Assembly (NCBI RefSeq): GCF_030272615.1
Contig: NC_081409.1
Location: forward strand, 243,967,924-244,031,923
Length of the DNA: 64,000 bases
Origin: Cryptomeria japonica
Lineage: Eukaryota > Streptophyta > Pinopsida > Cupressales > Cupressaceae
Reading direction: 5' to 3'
A program made the position numbers and the translations under genes. Shown in pieces: positions 1-10,491 of the stretch (positions are counted from its first letter, which is position 1; every line of letters starts with the position of its first letter). Below the pieces are notes generated by a model. That model saw only the letters and a list, made by a program, of their open reading frames with translations. It was not told where the DNA came from and searched no databases.

Positions 1-213
1 TGTGTCTATGTCTTCAGGAAGTTTAACTCCTTTGCTTGTGAGCATGAGTAGGTATTTTTCCTTGTCATTTTCCATGAGTCTTTCCACAAGTTTTTGAAAC
101 GAAGCGCTCTCTTGACATTCTTGAAGAAGTTCTTCAGAAATTTCGGTGTCCTCTAGATTTGGACACTCGAAAGGATTTGATAATCTCTGATTCATGCTGG
201 ATTCTGGTTGCAT
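1..213 (-). CDS. Gag-like polyprotein, N-terminal part (truncated by window edge)
   Basis: An open minus-strand frame begins at ATG 213-211 (second in-frame ATG at 195) and stays open for about 71 codons to the window edge. The product is rich in Glu, Leu and Ser and starts MQPESSMNQRLSNPFE. No domain is recognised in this short piece. The Gag assignment rests on position, as the first ORF downstream of the LTR, PBS and leader. Which ATG is used cannot be decided. Confidence 0.5.
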   Translation of the reverse strand, partial: MQPESSMNQRLSNPFECPNLEDTEISEELLQECQESASFQKLVERLMENDKEKYLLMLTSKGVKLPEDIDT

Positions 214-1090
214 TTTGCTTTGTTTGTTTCGTTGAGAGAGAGTAACGACGGGCATCTAGTAGAAGCTCTTTGTGACAAAAGGAATGAGCTCTTCTTTAAT
301 GTTTTGCTCAGGGGTTGGTGGTTCAAATCGGGGTATGTTATAAGTGATGCACTCTTTGGGAAAGAAGGCCGGATTGATCTTCCCTCCTTGATTTATGCAT
401 TGACTGAATGCTGATTTTTGATAGAATGCCCTACTCCTCAAGGGTTCCTTGTCAAATTCATTTGTTTTGTTTTGAAGATACAAGCGTATATGATGAAGAA
501 ATGTGCGATGAGATTTGAAGAGTTGGCGACTGATGTATAAAAATTTATTTCTTTTGGCAACTTTCGAAGAACTTGGTTGTTGTGATAAATATTCTTTCTT
601 CTCAGAATATGAGGATTAGTCATGCACAAGCGATCAATGGTGTCCATTGATTTTTTTTAGATTCAATTTAGCTTGTTTTGGAAACTTAAGTCTTACTTTA
701 TCAAAGTGAAGGTTTAGATGCCCCCTTATGACAAAGTGTGTCAAATGATATGGAATATGAGCTTTCCCGATATGGAAACTCGATTTGACAACTTAGAGTT
801 TTAAACAAGTGTGTTTTGGGATAAAAATTTATTTGATTTAAAGGACTTGTTTTCCACTTGTGATGATGTTTCTTGATTTTGATAGGAGAGATATGTTTAT
901 CTTGTGACTAGTTTTAGATTTTCAGACAACTTTGCTTGATGGAAATTTGCTTCTAGAAACAACTTTTGATACTCTGTTTTTGGTTTTTTGATTTATGAAG
1001 TTCAGGTTGATGAAGGAAAGCTTTTGAAATTGTTTTCAAAATTTTCAAAATTGACCTCTGTTTTGTCCCCTATTTTTCTGGTTTTGACTA

Positions 1091-1444
1091 TGTGCTAGAA
1101 CAAAGACGCAATGTACTATAAAAACTTCTCCATGTGCTAGTGAAAAGACTCCATGCGCTACGCTGCCCCTTGATGCGCGCTAACTGGTTAATATTGTTTA
1201 ATATTACTTCGTCTTTGGTTCAAAAGGTTATGAGCCAATATGGGCCACCTATGTGCTAACAGTTAAACCCTACGCGCTAAGCTGATGCTTCAAAGCGCTA
1301 AACTATTTTCAAAATGCGCTAACTGTCACTGCTTGCTTTTAGATTCTGGTGAAGTGCTACTACTAAGACTTGATGCGCTAAAGAGAAGATTTAATGCGCT
1401 AAAAGATGGCTCCTATGCGCTAAGAGGTTGCTCTTACGTGCTAA
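1091..1444. repeat. Phased ~21-bp array of degenerate ATGCGCTAA motif, block 1
   Basis: Copies of ATGCGCTAA or close variants (TGTGCTAG, TACGCGCTAA, AAAGCGCTAA, ACGTGCTAA) start near 1091, 1132, 1153, 1173, 1251, 1271, 1292, 1313, 1352, 1373, 1393, 1414 and 1435. Most neighbours are 20-21 bp apart, or about twice that where a unit has decayed. The sequence between cores is not conserved. The block lies in the long leader between PBS and gag. Confidence 0.8.
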
Positions 1445-2950
1445 ACTACCCTGAAATATATTGACTTGGTTGTTTTCTGCAATTTTGGAATTTTGCCTTG
1501 AGTTTTTAGTGCTGATAGATGATTTTCTGGAATAACAAATGAAAGCATGGCACCAAAGAGATAACCATTTTGCTTAATCTAAACAATAAGTGTATGTTCT
1601 GCGAGGATGTGTTCAAATCCCCAATATTTCAACAAGTTTAGATACAACATGCATTTCACTCAAACTCTTTATTCAAGGGTCTTAAGCAATATCATAGCCC
1701 ACTAGTCTCGATACTCCGTCAGCTCAAACAATTGTGTCACCCGCTAGGGGGCGCCCGTTTTTTTGCCTTTTGCCAGAAATTAACCCAAAGTGAATTGCTT
1801 CACAATTGAGTAGTTATCTTGGGAGATATATGGTGAGTGATCTTGGGGGTGGATTCTTCCCCACCCTTGCACTATGATATTGCAAATGTCTAGTTACTGA
1901 CTCAGCTCAAAGTTTCTATGCTAAGATTCGTAATCAAGCTTCCTGTTCGGCCATCAGTGATAAGCTCCCTCAGGAGGCTTCCCAACCTTTAGAACAAAGG
2001 CTTTACGTATCATAAAGATACCGAGGGAAGGCTAATCGTTGCGCGCAACCGCTGAAAAGGACTTTCGTCACTTTCCACTTTTGATTATAATGGGTTGGAA
2101 CACTTGGCTTCAAAGCTATTTCCCACTTAGGTCGTTCCTTTCACATCGGCCAAAAATGGCTTTAAGAGTTTTTCAACCCCTCGGGAAGGCAACCCTGCTA
2201 AAGGATTTATTGCTTGAATTAAAGAAAGTTTTAAGAGTGGTTTGACTTTTTGATCACCCAATTAAGGGGAGAGCATATACCTTCCACTTTCGAGACAAAG
2301 CACAGAAGTTATTTTTAGCCCTTCAAAGAAATTATTTGCTAATCCTATATGGAGATGTTGCTCCACAAAAACATGGTGTTCTTTTTAACTTTTCAAGGCA
2401 ATGATTTTCTGATCTAAAAAGAACTTGGTCAACGAAATGAACGCAATTTTTGTCAACAAAGGAAATCGATCGAAAGGGGAATATCTTCCCTCTTTAGTTG
2501 CAAAAGGAATTTTTGGACTTTGTGTGGTTCTTTACTTTGCTAAAACTTGAAATGGATCCTTTTATACACCAAAGGATGGTGAAGTTATTTTTAAGCCATT
2601 TGTTTGCAAAACTTGAAAGATTGATTTATTCTTTTTAAGACCCAATTTGAAAATTTTCTCTCCTAGAAAAGCAAGAAATTTTTTTTTTTGTGGTTCTTTT
2701 TAAAGCCCAAACAAAAGTGAGTTCAATTTTAACAAGAATCAAAAGAAGTTTATATCTCAACTAACTTAAGTAAGTTAGTAAAAACCTAAACTATTTAATG
2801 ATCTTAAAATTAAGCTCCTATCTGCAAGAAATTTGTTAAAACCCTGCAAAGTACCAAGTAAAATTGTTAGAAAATCCGTGGGTTTTTGTGGACTTCAACA
2901 AGTCTAATTTTTACATTCGGTTACAGTTTTTGGTTTTGCCTCTGTCTGTG

Positions 2951-3207
2951 ATGTGCTACAGAACAAATTGTACATGCTACTGTATAGCCAGGATGCACTA
3001 TCAGACAGACCCGATGCACTAAGCTGTTTTCCAGATGTGCTAAGTTGTTATTCTTCTGCATCGAGACCTGCAAGAAAAAGGTTAGTGAGGATGATGCGCT
3101 AAAGTATGATCTTCACGTGGTGGGAAATGAGTCCCACGCGCCAAACAGTAATCCGTATGTGCTAAATGATACACCAAATGCGCTAAGGGATGTTCCCTAC
3201 GCGCTGA
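2951..3207. repeat. Phased ~21-bp array of degenerate ATGCGCTAA motif, block 2 (next to PBS)
   Basis: Variants of ATG(C/T)(G/A)CTAA start near 2951, 2972, 2993, 3014, 3035, 3094, 3136, 3157, 3178 and 3199. The runs 2951-3035 and 3136-3199 step exactly 21 bp each time. This is the same motif and period as the block at 1091-1444. It ends about 65 bp from the primer-binding site. No long continuous ORF explains the seven-codon periodicity on either strand. Confidence 0.8.
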
Positions 3208-3272
3208 TTCTTGTTTCCAGCGTACCTGCAAAAGTGTTTATTTTTAAAAACCAATTTGATTAATGGGGTAGA

Positions 3273-3290
3273 GCCCCACGGTGGGCGCCA
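3273..3290 (-). promoter_or_regulatory. Primer-binding site (TGGCGCCCACCGTGGGGC)
   Basis: The minus-strand sequence TGGCGCCCACCGTGGGGC starts four bases after the LTR end. It is a tRNA 3'-end complement of the TGGCGCC class common in plant Ty3-gypsy elements. It fixes the direction of the element and the inner LTR border. Confidence 0.75.
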
Positions 3291-3294
3291 GAAA

Positions 3295-4725
3295 TGTGTG
3301 CGGGAAAAGCGGGGTGATGAATATTAAAAAGTAGAATAAATGAAGTTTAAAGAGGCTTGTCCACACACCCACAAGGCTTCTTGGTGCAAGTTATGGAGTC
3401 ATGGAAAATGACTCAACTTCCCAAGGTTGGTTCCATGGTTCTCTATCTCACAAGGTCCCTCAAGCCAATGCCTTTGCTCTCAGATCACTGAGAAAAGTGG
3501 CTTAGGGATGACAAATGCAAGAACAAGGGATGCTTATGCTTGATTTAGTTGAGATTACATCCTATCTATGCATGATTCTACAAAAGTAATAAACTAGATT
3601 ATAAGATGACAAGATTAGTAGCAATACTATCCTAACATGATATACTAGTTTATGAGTTAGGCTAATGATAAAGGAAATAGTCTAAAATGCTTATTAGATT
3701 AATTCCTATTTACAAAGAGAAGCTAGATGTGTTAATAAAATTGAGCATAAATGAGATACTAAAAGCTTGCATGGATCTCTTAAAATGGAGGAATGAGAGC
3801 TCTATTTATAGTGAAAATAGGGCAATGGATGGTCAGGATTGAAAGAGTTAATCAAGGGTCAAGTTTGAAAGTTGTCGATCCATGTTTTCAATTTTCACCA
3901 ATGAAATGGTGACAATTGTCAACATAAGGTTGGTTGAGAGAAGAGGTAAGAAGCATTAAATGCTTGAGAAGACCTCATGGTTACCCTAGGAGGTAAGGGT
4001 TAAGGTTAGGTTAGGGTTATCCATTGGATAAAGCTTTTACCCAAGGGGTAAACTCTTGTGCAAAGGTTAAAGGAATAACCACGGTCAAAGCAATAAATGC
4101 TTGATGAGATCCTTGGGTTAGATGGAGGTTAAGTTAGTCAAAAAGCCTCTAACCATGCCACTAAGGGTTAGTTAACCATTAATGGTTTGAATAATTTGGG
4201 GACAAATTTGTAAGAGTCCTTCCAAATTTGGGGGTATTCAACAAGTTAGCTTGTTGAATGGATAAAGGCTTTAATGCCTTTTGAAAACTTTACTCCAAAT
4301 TTGAGAAGTGACCTCAAATTTAGGGAAAGGGGATAATGGATGGGTTTAGGCTTATTGATTAGGATTAGATGGATTCTAGAAGAAATTAGGAATAGGGTTT
4401 AGGATGCAAGTGGGAGATGTAGGAAAATGCAAGTGGGTGAGGGAAAATAGAATTAATTAACATAAATTACTTTATTTCAATTTGGTTGCAATTTGGGAAA
4501 TTGAATAAATTAGATTTATTCAATTTGGGGTAAACTATTAATTAAATGTAAATTTAATTAAAAGGCAAGAAGAAGGGTTTTAATTAAATAAAATGATTTA
4601 TTCAATTAAATGACATAAAGGGCTTAAGTGAATTTAACTAAATAAATTGAATAATTTACTTAATTAAATAGAGGAATGAACATAAAATATTCATTTAGGA
4701 ATATGGTCATTTTTATACATCTACA
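3295..4725 (-). repeat. 5' LTR of the minus-strand element (1,431 bp)
   Basis: Minus-strand start is TGTAGATGTATAAAAATG and the end is CCCGCACACA, giving TG...CA termini. The outer border coincides with the break in TNP2 coding sequence and the inner border is followed by the PBS. The interior is non-coding. Confidence 0.75.
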
Positions 4726-5678
4726 GTAACATACCACAAAAATGTGTTAGCCCCAGGGCATCATGTATTGTCCATACAAGCATTGCATGGAATTGAAATT
4801 GTCTTTGTCCTATTGGTCTAGAGGCGTCATACATGGTGACACCATTCCATAAATCCAACAACTCATCAATAAGAGGCTCAATATATACATTCATATCTTT
4901 AACTTGGTACTTACCTAGTTGAATGAGCAAAAACATTACATAATTATTATGACCATTTTACTGCAATATTTATAATTAAATGTACATGATTATTAAATAA
5001 TAAAATACCTGGAACAATCATCACCAAAATTATGTGCTCCCTCTTTATTGACATCCATGGAGGAATGTTATTGTTGATAACAAAAACATGCCACACCGAG
5101 TAAACAAATCTCTTCTCTCCAAATGGATTGACATCGTCCACTGCCAACAAAAGCTTGAGATTACAAAGTTCTTTTTTAAAGTGTGGCCACTTTTCCTCTA
5201 TGTCCATAAATGTTGAACCATCCGCAGACATTCAAATAATATCATCTTGACTTCTATTGCATGCATGGTAATCCATAAATTGTGCCAAGCTAGTGCACCT
5301 GAATAATTGTTGCATACATGAAATAATGGGAATATAACAAAGAACCTTGCGAGCCACCTTTTTTGTTATTTTGAAAGATCTGTTGGATATCTACTGATAT
5401 GACATTTAGGGCATTCTATTGCAAATTCATGTTTTTTATGATATATAATATGATCATTGGGACAAACATCTATTGCTTGATACTCCATTCCAATATCTTT
5501 CAGAATGGAAGATAATTCTCGGTATGAGCGAGGTAGAATATTTGATGGTGGTAACAAAAACTCACCTATCAATCTATAAAATATTAATTTGTTAGTATAA
5601 AGAATATTAATGGTACATGATTCACCTTTTATTAACTATAATGACATAAACAAAATACCTTAACATACGTGAGATTGT
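4726..5678 (-). pseudogene. CACTA (En/Spm) TNP2-type transposase, middle part, broken
   Basis: Minus-strand coding blocks match the TNP2 family of CACTA transposases, which bind terminal repeats and carry out cut-and-paste transposition. Recognisable stretches are a CPND...CP.CH zinc-like segment (about 5400-5570), the family-typical VNPFG...PPWM segment (5000-5170), and YIEPLIDELLDLW with a following YDAS block (4800-4910). An intron is suggested at about 5576-5655 (GTATTT donor, ATAG acceptor on the minus strand). The gene is cut at 5678 by the LTR element 5679-13660 and at 4726 by the minus-strand LTR element. Further frame breaks are present. Confidence 0.8.
5674..5678. repeat. Target-site duplication ATTGT (left)
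   Basis: ATTGT directly precedes the LTR start TGTTACTACT and is repeated at 13661-13665 after the 3' LTR, a perfect 5-bp duplication. Confidence 0.9.
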
Positions 5679-6827
5679 TGTTACTACTAATCAAGTTGCC
5701 ATTAGTTTTTATATTCAAAGTCATACTTTATATTCTAGTCAGTTAGCACTACCAAATCATGCAGTCGGTATAAACAGAGAAGTCGGTATGCACAGTCTAG
5801 TCAGTTACAGAAGAAAGCAGTCATAGAACACAGTATACACCGAGTTGTCTATCGAGTATCTTTTTATGGCTACCGAGCAGTAAAGTTAACACACCGAGTT
5901 GATATTCACCGAGTGAAACGTGTTGCCAGATACATTGAACCTAGACATGCAAATGAAAATGTGTTACAAGATTGAGGCACATCTAACCATTATTACATTG
6001 GAAATTGCACTAGAAGATTGTGTATGATTGTGAGGTCAATCTAACCAATGAAGTATTTTGTTTAGTTATTCATTTGAGGAATCTTGTTTGTAAGATCGAA
6101 GCAATGAATTAGATCACCGTTTTAAGAGATCTATATATACAACATTTTTGAAGTGTATGTATGCATGAAGGAAGACTGTTACAGAGACATAGAGGTCACC
6201 GAGAAGGTTTTCAAAGAACAGTCGAAGAACAGAGTAAACAAAAGGGTTTACCGAGTTACTATATGAGTTACCGAGGTATGCTATAAGCAAGGTAATCTTA
6301 TCCTGAGCACATAGAATCTGCTATAACATTTTAGATGTAAAGTTGCAGATGATTGTAATGATTTTATTGTAATATTGTGAAGTTGAAAGAGAAACCTTTA
6401 ACAGGGTAAAAGACTCTAACCAAGTCTATAAATTGTAAAGCCTCTAACCAGGTGCAACATTCAGAATAAATGTTGTAAAATCCTTTAACAAGGTAGATCT
6501 AACAGATCTTGTTACTCCTAATAGGGTAAGCTATCAAAAATAGCTAAATGTAGCTCTAATCAAGCATTCTTTATTATTGCAGTAGTGAAGTTGTGGGTGC
6601 CATCCCCACCGCAGTTTTTCTCTCTAACCAAGAGTTTCTACGTAACCAAAATATATGTGTTGTGGAGTGAATCATGTATTATTGTTATCTGTTTGTTTTA
6701 ACTTTATTTTATGTTACTGCACTATTTTGTTTATGCATAACAGTAAGGTTATTATTAAAGAAATTTTTTGGAGTACTGATTCACCCCTCCCCTCTCAGTA
6801 CATTAGCTTTCCATATTGGGCCTAACA
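5679..6827 (+). repeat. 5' LTR (1,149 bp)
   Basis: Begins TGTTACTACT and ends GGGCCTAACA, nearly identical to 12512-13660. It contains many ACCGAG/CTCGGT and GTCGGT words, some decayed relative to the 3' copy (CCAAAT against CCGAAT, GTCAGT against GTCGGT). Confidence 0.9.
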
Positions 6828-6829
6828 AT

Positions 6830-6842
6830 TGGTATCATAGCC
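6830..6842 (+). promoter_or_regulatory. Primer-binding site, tRNA-iMet type
   Basis: TGGTATCATAGCC lies two bases after the 5' LTR and matches the initiator-tRNA complement TGGTATCAGAGC with one change. Confidence 0.85.
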
Positions 6843-6889
6843 TGAATCTTGGAAAAGGGTTTAACTACCTAAAGAGAAAGATCTTATCA

Positions 6890-8242
6890 ATGGAATGCTA
6901 TAAACAATCTTCGAGGATTGTGTATCTGCAAGAAGAGATGGATCATGCAAATCAAGTGATTGTAGACATGCAAAGGCAAATGCAAAAATCTCTAAAAGTA
7001 AGAAGAAGATTAACTGATGACTTGCAGGATTCTCAAGAGTTAGTGGAACAAATTGAGACATCATCTGAGAATAGTATATCTGAAGAAACTGAAGAAATGA
7101 TTGGAGTGTTGAAAGAAAAGAACAAAGCATTGGCTGATCAACTAAAAGAAATGAAAAGAGAACATCAACATTTCAGTACACAGATGACTGAAAACCTAGA
7201 TGCATTGAGGACAACAGAGGATAAAGCAAGAGATCTACAAAGTGAGAAACAACAACTTGAAGTCTTAGTATCTGATAAGAATGATGAAATCATAAGGTTA
7301 ACTGGGATTCAACAAAATATGATAGATCAACTAAGTTATGCACATCATGAAGCAATTCTAAAGAATGATGAAAATCAAGCATTAAAACTTGAAGTATCAA
7401 GGTTGACTGATGAACTTGAAATAGAGAAGAAATCCAAAGAAACATTGAAGAAGAGTTATGATGCATCAAAGATGTTGGATGCGCAACTGAATACAAGAAG
7501 ACCCAACAAAGATGCAAGACTCGGTTACAAAGGAAAATAATCAATCGAGAAAGGAATTCATACTACCGAGAGAGGAGAATCATCAAAGCAAGCTGGAAAT
7601 AGGAATAACGTCAAAAGGAAGAAGCCTATTTGCTACTACTGTGGAAATCAAGGTCATACTGCCAACATATGCCAGATTAGAAAAGGTAAGCAACCGAATA
7701 TCACTAAGTCCAATGGATATTGTTACGATTGCAATAAATATGGTCACACACCTAATCAATGTAGGACAAAGTCTGTTAACAACTATCGGAAGGCAAATTT
7801 CAAAGGGTTTTGTAGAAATTGCAATAGATATGGACATAGTACCAAGAAGTGCTGGTCTAAGCAAAAGAACTACATGTGGTGTCCACACCGAGCAAACACT
7901 AGAGGTTACCGAACTCACACAGATCCTTACAGACAATATGTAGTAGTACCATGGGATTACAATACAAGGATATGGTGCGAATGTTGTGGAAGATATGGAC
8001 ATATTAGTGCCAACTGTTTTATAAGGTTTGGAATGAACAACCAAAGATCATGGAGAAATCCTGGTATGGCATGTTTTCATTGTCACAAAGCTGGACATTT
8101 AGCTGGAGATTGCAAAGATCAACCTAGGAGAGACACTGAAGAGATAAAAGAAAAATTTAAGATGATTTGGAAAAAGAAGGAAATCATGTCAGATGAAGAA
8201 AGCACCTTACCTACCGAGTTAGGTGCACCTATTCCAAATTAA
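6890..8242 (+). pseudogene. Gag-like protein: coiled coil plus five CCHC zinc knuckles (one in-frame stop)
   Basis: One frame runs from ATG 6890 to the stop at 8242, about 450 codons, broken only by TAA at 7538-7540. The N-terminal ~200 residues are highly charged with heptad-like Leu/Ile/Met spacing (a long predicted coiled coil), unlike a classical copia capsid domain. After the stop the same frame encodes five CX2CX4HX4C knuckles: CYYCGNQGHTANIC, CYDCNKYGHTPNQC, CRNCNRYGHSTKKC, CECCGRYGHISANC and CFHCHKAGHLAGDC. Five knuckles is well above the usual one or two. The likely role is packaging of element RNA. The TAA may be a late mutation or, less likely, a recoding site. Confidence 0.8.
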
Positions 8243-8559
8243 TCAGAAAAGGTATGAAGGGACTACATTCTCTAAAGGTTAAATCATAACAGTTCCTATT
8301 CTATTATGTACAAAATTCAAAATCTGCATAGTTTAGATGCATTAGTATGTTTGAAATTCTATCAAAAGTACTTTACAGGAAACTTGTCAAGTCGGTGTAT
8401 ACAGGAAGCCTGTCAAGTCGGTAAATGAAGGGAATTTGGTTACTCGGTTAAAACAAAAAAAGGAGTAAATCGGTTAAAGGTGAACCGAGTGCATTTAATG
8501 TTTTTGACCTAACTCGCACGGAGCCCAATAAGGTATTTTGTGTACTTAAAGGTATTTTC

Positions 8560-10491
8560 GTGGTCATTTTCATTCACCAAGTTTTCAAGAGAGTAGAGCA
8601 GAGCAAATCAAGGCAATCAAACTTCATTCAGAGCGAATTTCAAGGTATTTACATCAAATCTATTCACACTGTTAAGATGGTTTCCGATCTTGTCAAATTG
8701 CTATTATCTACCGAGTGTGAAGCATCAGTCGTTTGTAAACCGTCAAACCCTAAGGATAGTTTGCTAAGTTTTTCTACAATGGTGCCCAAGATCCAAGATC
8801 CCGTAGTTGTCAAGAATGTGGAGAAGCCCTCACTGAAGTACTCTTTGACTCCTAAAGTCACCTCTGAACTGGATGACAAAACTGCATTTTCACTCATCCC
8901 TGATCAAGTCTTGTTAGTCAAAGATGTTAGATTCTTTACCAAATGCCGTGTTGAAGAACTCGGTCATGTTGAGATTAGTGACACATATGATGAACTTTGT
9001 ACTGATGGCAAAATGGATAGCAAGTACGAGCATATCAAAATCAAGGGATTAACTGAAGCCCTAGCCTATCCCCGTGTGTTCAAACCCCAGTGGGTTAAGT
9101 TTGTTTTAAGCAGAGTTCATGATGATTTTATGTGGCTAGAGGAGCAACCATTCAAAATCACCAAGAAAACCATTCATGTGATCACCGGGTATCCTATCTA
9201 TGATCATGCACGAGCACAGAAAATGATATCACAAAAGGAGTTAATCAGTCTAACTGGAGTAGAATCTGATTACCGAGGACTGAAATTGAACAATGTCATT
9301 GATGCAAAACTTAAGTTTGCAATTAGAGTAATTGGTAACTATTTCTTCCAATCAGCAAGGGAAAACAGTGTACCATGTGCCACAGTTGACTTAGCCTATA
9401 AAATAGTGAAAAAGGGAATGAAAGTAGATTTATGTGAACTGCTACTGAAGAACTTGTTTGAGAACCTGAACATAATAAGGAAGCCAAAGAAGAACAAATC
9501 GACAAACACACTGAAGTTTGGTTCACTTCTTGTATGCATGTTTTTCTACTTTGAGAAGTTCTTTCCCTCAATCGGTAAAGTAGTTTGGGAGCTACACCGA
9601 CCTATCACCCATCAAATCAATGATTTTATCAAGAAATTGAGAGATAATTTTAATGATATCGTGGATGACTATTTCAACAAATTTCAAGAGAAGATGCACA
9701 ACGGGTACCAAATTCCACCACAGCTGGTAGAGAAATATAAGAATGATATATGTTTTGAGGTAGACACCGATTACTGTTATATGAATGTTGTTGAGCCAAG
9801 GACTCAATCTTTGCCACCAATGGGTTATGAGATTGACTATGATATAACACAACAACAAATTGATGCCTATCTTTCATTGCTAAGGCATGCTACCGAACTA
9901 AGATATGGAACTTATGAAGAGGTGAAAGAAAAAGTAAAAATGAGCATTGTGGTACCCAAGGCTACAAGAAAGGCTACAAAGATGATAAAGGTTTTATCTA
10001 AGAAATTCAGAGAAGAATCCTCCTCTACACCTGTCAAAGGTACTCTTGCCATTACCGAAGAGGAATCAGAAGCTCAAGAGGCAGCAATAACATTAAGTAC
10101 CGAGTTGCCTAAGGGTAAAGTTTTGAAAAGAAAGAAACAGGACATTTCAAAGGCCCTATCGACTCCACCAACAAAGAGACCTAACACTAGAGCATCAACT
10201 GCATCACCGCTTATGAAACAAAAGAGTGTTACTGCACCCAAGGTAACCAAGACCTACAAGAAATCTACTTGGAGACTCATTTTGGCAAAAGAGTCTAGTG
10301 ATACAGAATCCGATGATGCAAACAAATTTCAGATTGTAAAAAGAAAGAAGGTAAACATTCATAGTGTTGAAATTTTTTGTGCCAATCTTAAAGAATATGG
10401 TGGATTTGTAGGATTTAGATATGTCAAGTATGAGACTAGGAATAATGTGAGAAGCGACAAATTGAAGAAGCTGTCATCTGCACACTTCTAA
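8560..10491 (+). CDS. Accessory ORF of the LTR element, 643 aa intact N-terminal part, function unknown
   Basis: Uninterrupted 643-codon frame 3' of the gag-like gene, in the position pol would occupy. The start may be ATG 8560 or the later ATG 8677 (MVSDLVKLLL). No catalytic motif of protease, integrase, RT or RNase H is present. A globular region (about residues 130-440) contains FKITKKTIHVITGYP near 198 and an LLLKNLFENLN...LKFGSLLVCMFFYFEKF block near 292-335. A Lys/Thr/Ser-rich tail with basic clusters follows. The same motif order and spacing is seen in the LINE ORF at 22117 and in the broken ORF at 25017. It may belong to the plant family loosely named putative plant transposon protein, but that is unverified. 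Confidence 0.7.
   Translation: MVIFIHQVFKRVEQSKSRQSNFIQSEFQGIYIKSIHTVKMVSDLVKLLLSTECEASVVCKPSNPKDSLLSFSTMVPKIQDPVVVKNVEKPSLKYSLTPKVTSELDDKTAFSLIPDQVLLVKDVRFFTKCRVEELGHVEISDTYDELCTDGKMDSKYEHIKIKGLTEALAYPRVFKPQWVKFVLSRVHDDFMWLEEQPFKITKKTIHVITGYPIYDHARAQKMISQKELISLTGVESDYRGLKLNNVIDAKLKFAIRVIGNYFFQSARENSVPCATVDLAYKIVKKGMKVDLCELLLKNLFENLNIIRKPKKNKSTNTLKFGSLLVCMFFYFEKFFPSIGKVVWELHRPITHQINDFIKKLRDNFNDIVDDYFNKFQEKMHNGYQIPPQLVEKYKNDICFEVDTDYCYMNVVEPRTQSLPPMGYEIDYDITQQQIDAYLSLLRHATELRYGTYEEVKEKVKMSIVVPKATRKATKMIKVLSKKFREESSSTPVKGTLAITEEESEAQEAAITLSTELPKGKVLKRKKQDISKALSTPPTKRPNTRASTASPLMKQKSVTAPKVTKTYKKSTWRLILAKESSDTESDDANKFQIVKRKKVNIHSVEIFCANLKEYGGFVGFRYVKYETRNNVRSDKLKKLSSAHF

Larger units (their letters stand above)
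1..4725 (-). mobile_element. LTR retrotransposon, 5' portion (LTR, PBS, long leader, gag start)
   Basis: Read on the minus strand: a TG...CA LTR (4725 to 3295), a primer-binding site four bases inside it, about 3 kb of leader, then the start of a gag-like ORF that runs off the window at base 1. The PBS type (TGGCGCC...) and the long leader are reminiscent of plant Ty3-gypsy elements of the Tat/Athila kind, but no RT or integrase is in the window, so the clade is inferred. The element interrupts TNP2 transposase coding sequence exactly at 4725/4726, so it is younger than the CACTA element. The 3' LTR and target-site duplication partner must lie upstream of the window. Confidence 0.75.

Noticed and set aside
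1091-3207. Regularly spaced repeats as a CRISPR array
   Set aside because: Plant nuclear DNA, cores of only 8-10 bp with 21-bp period, and no spacer-repeat layout or cas genes.
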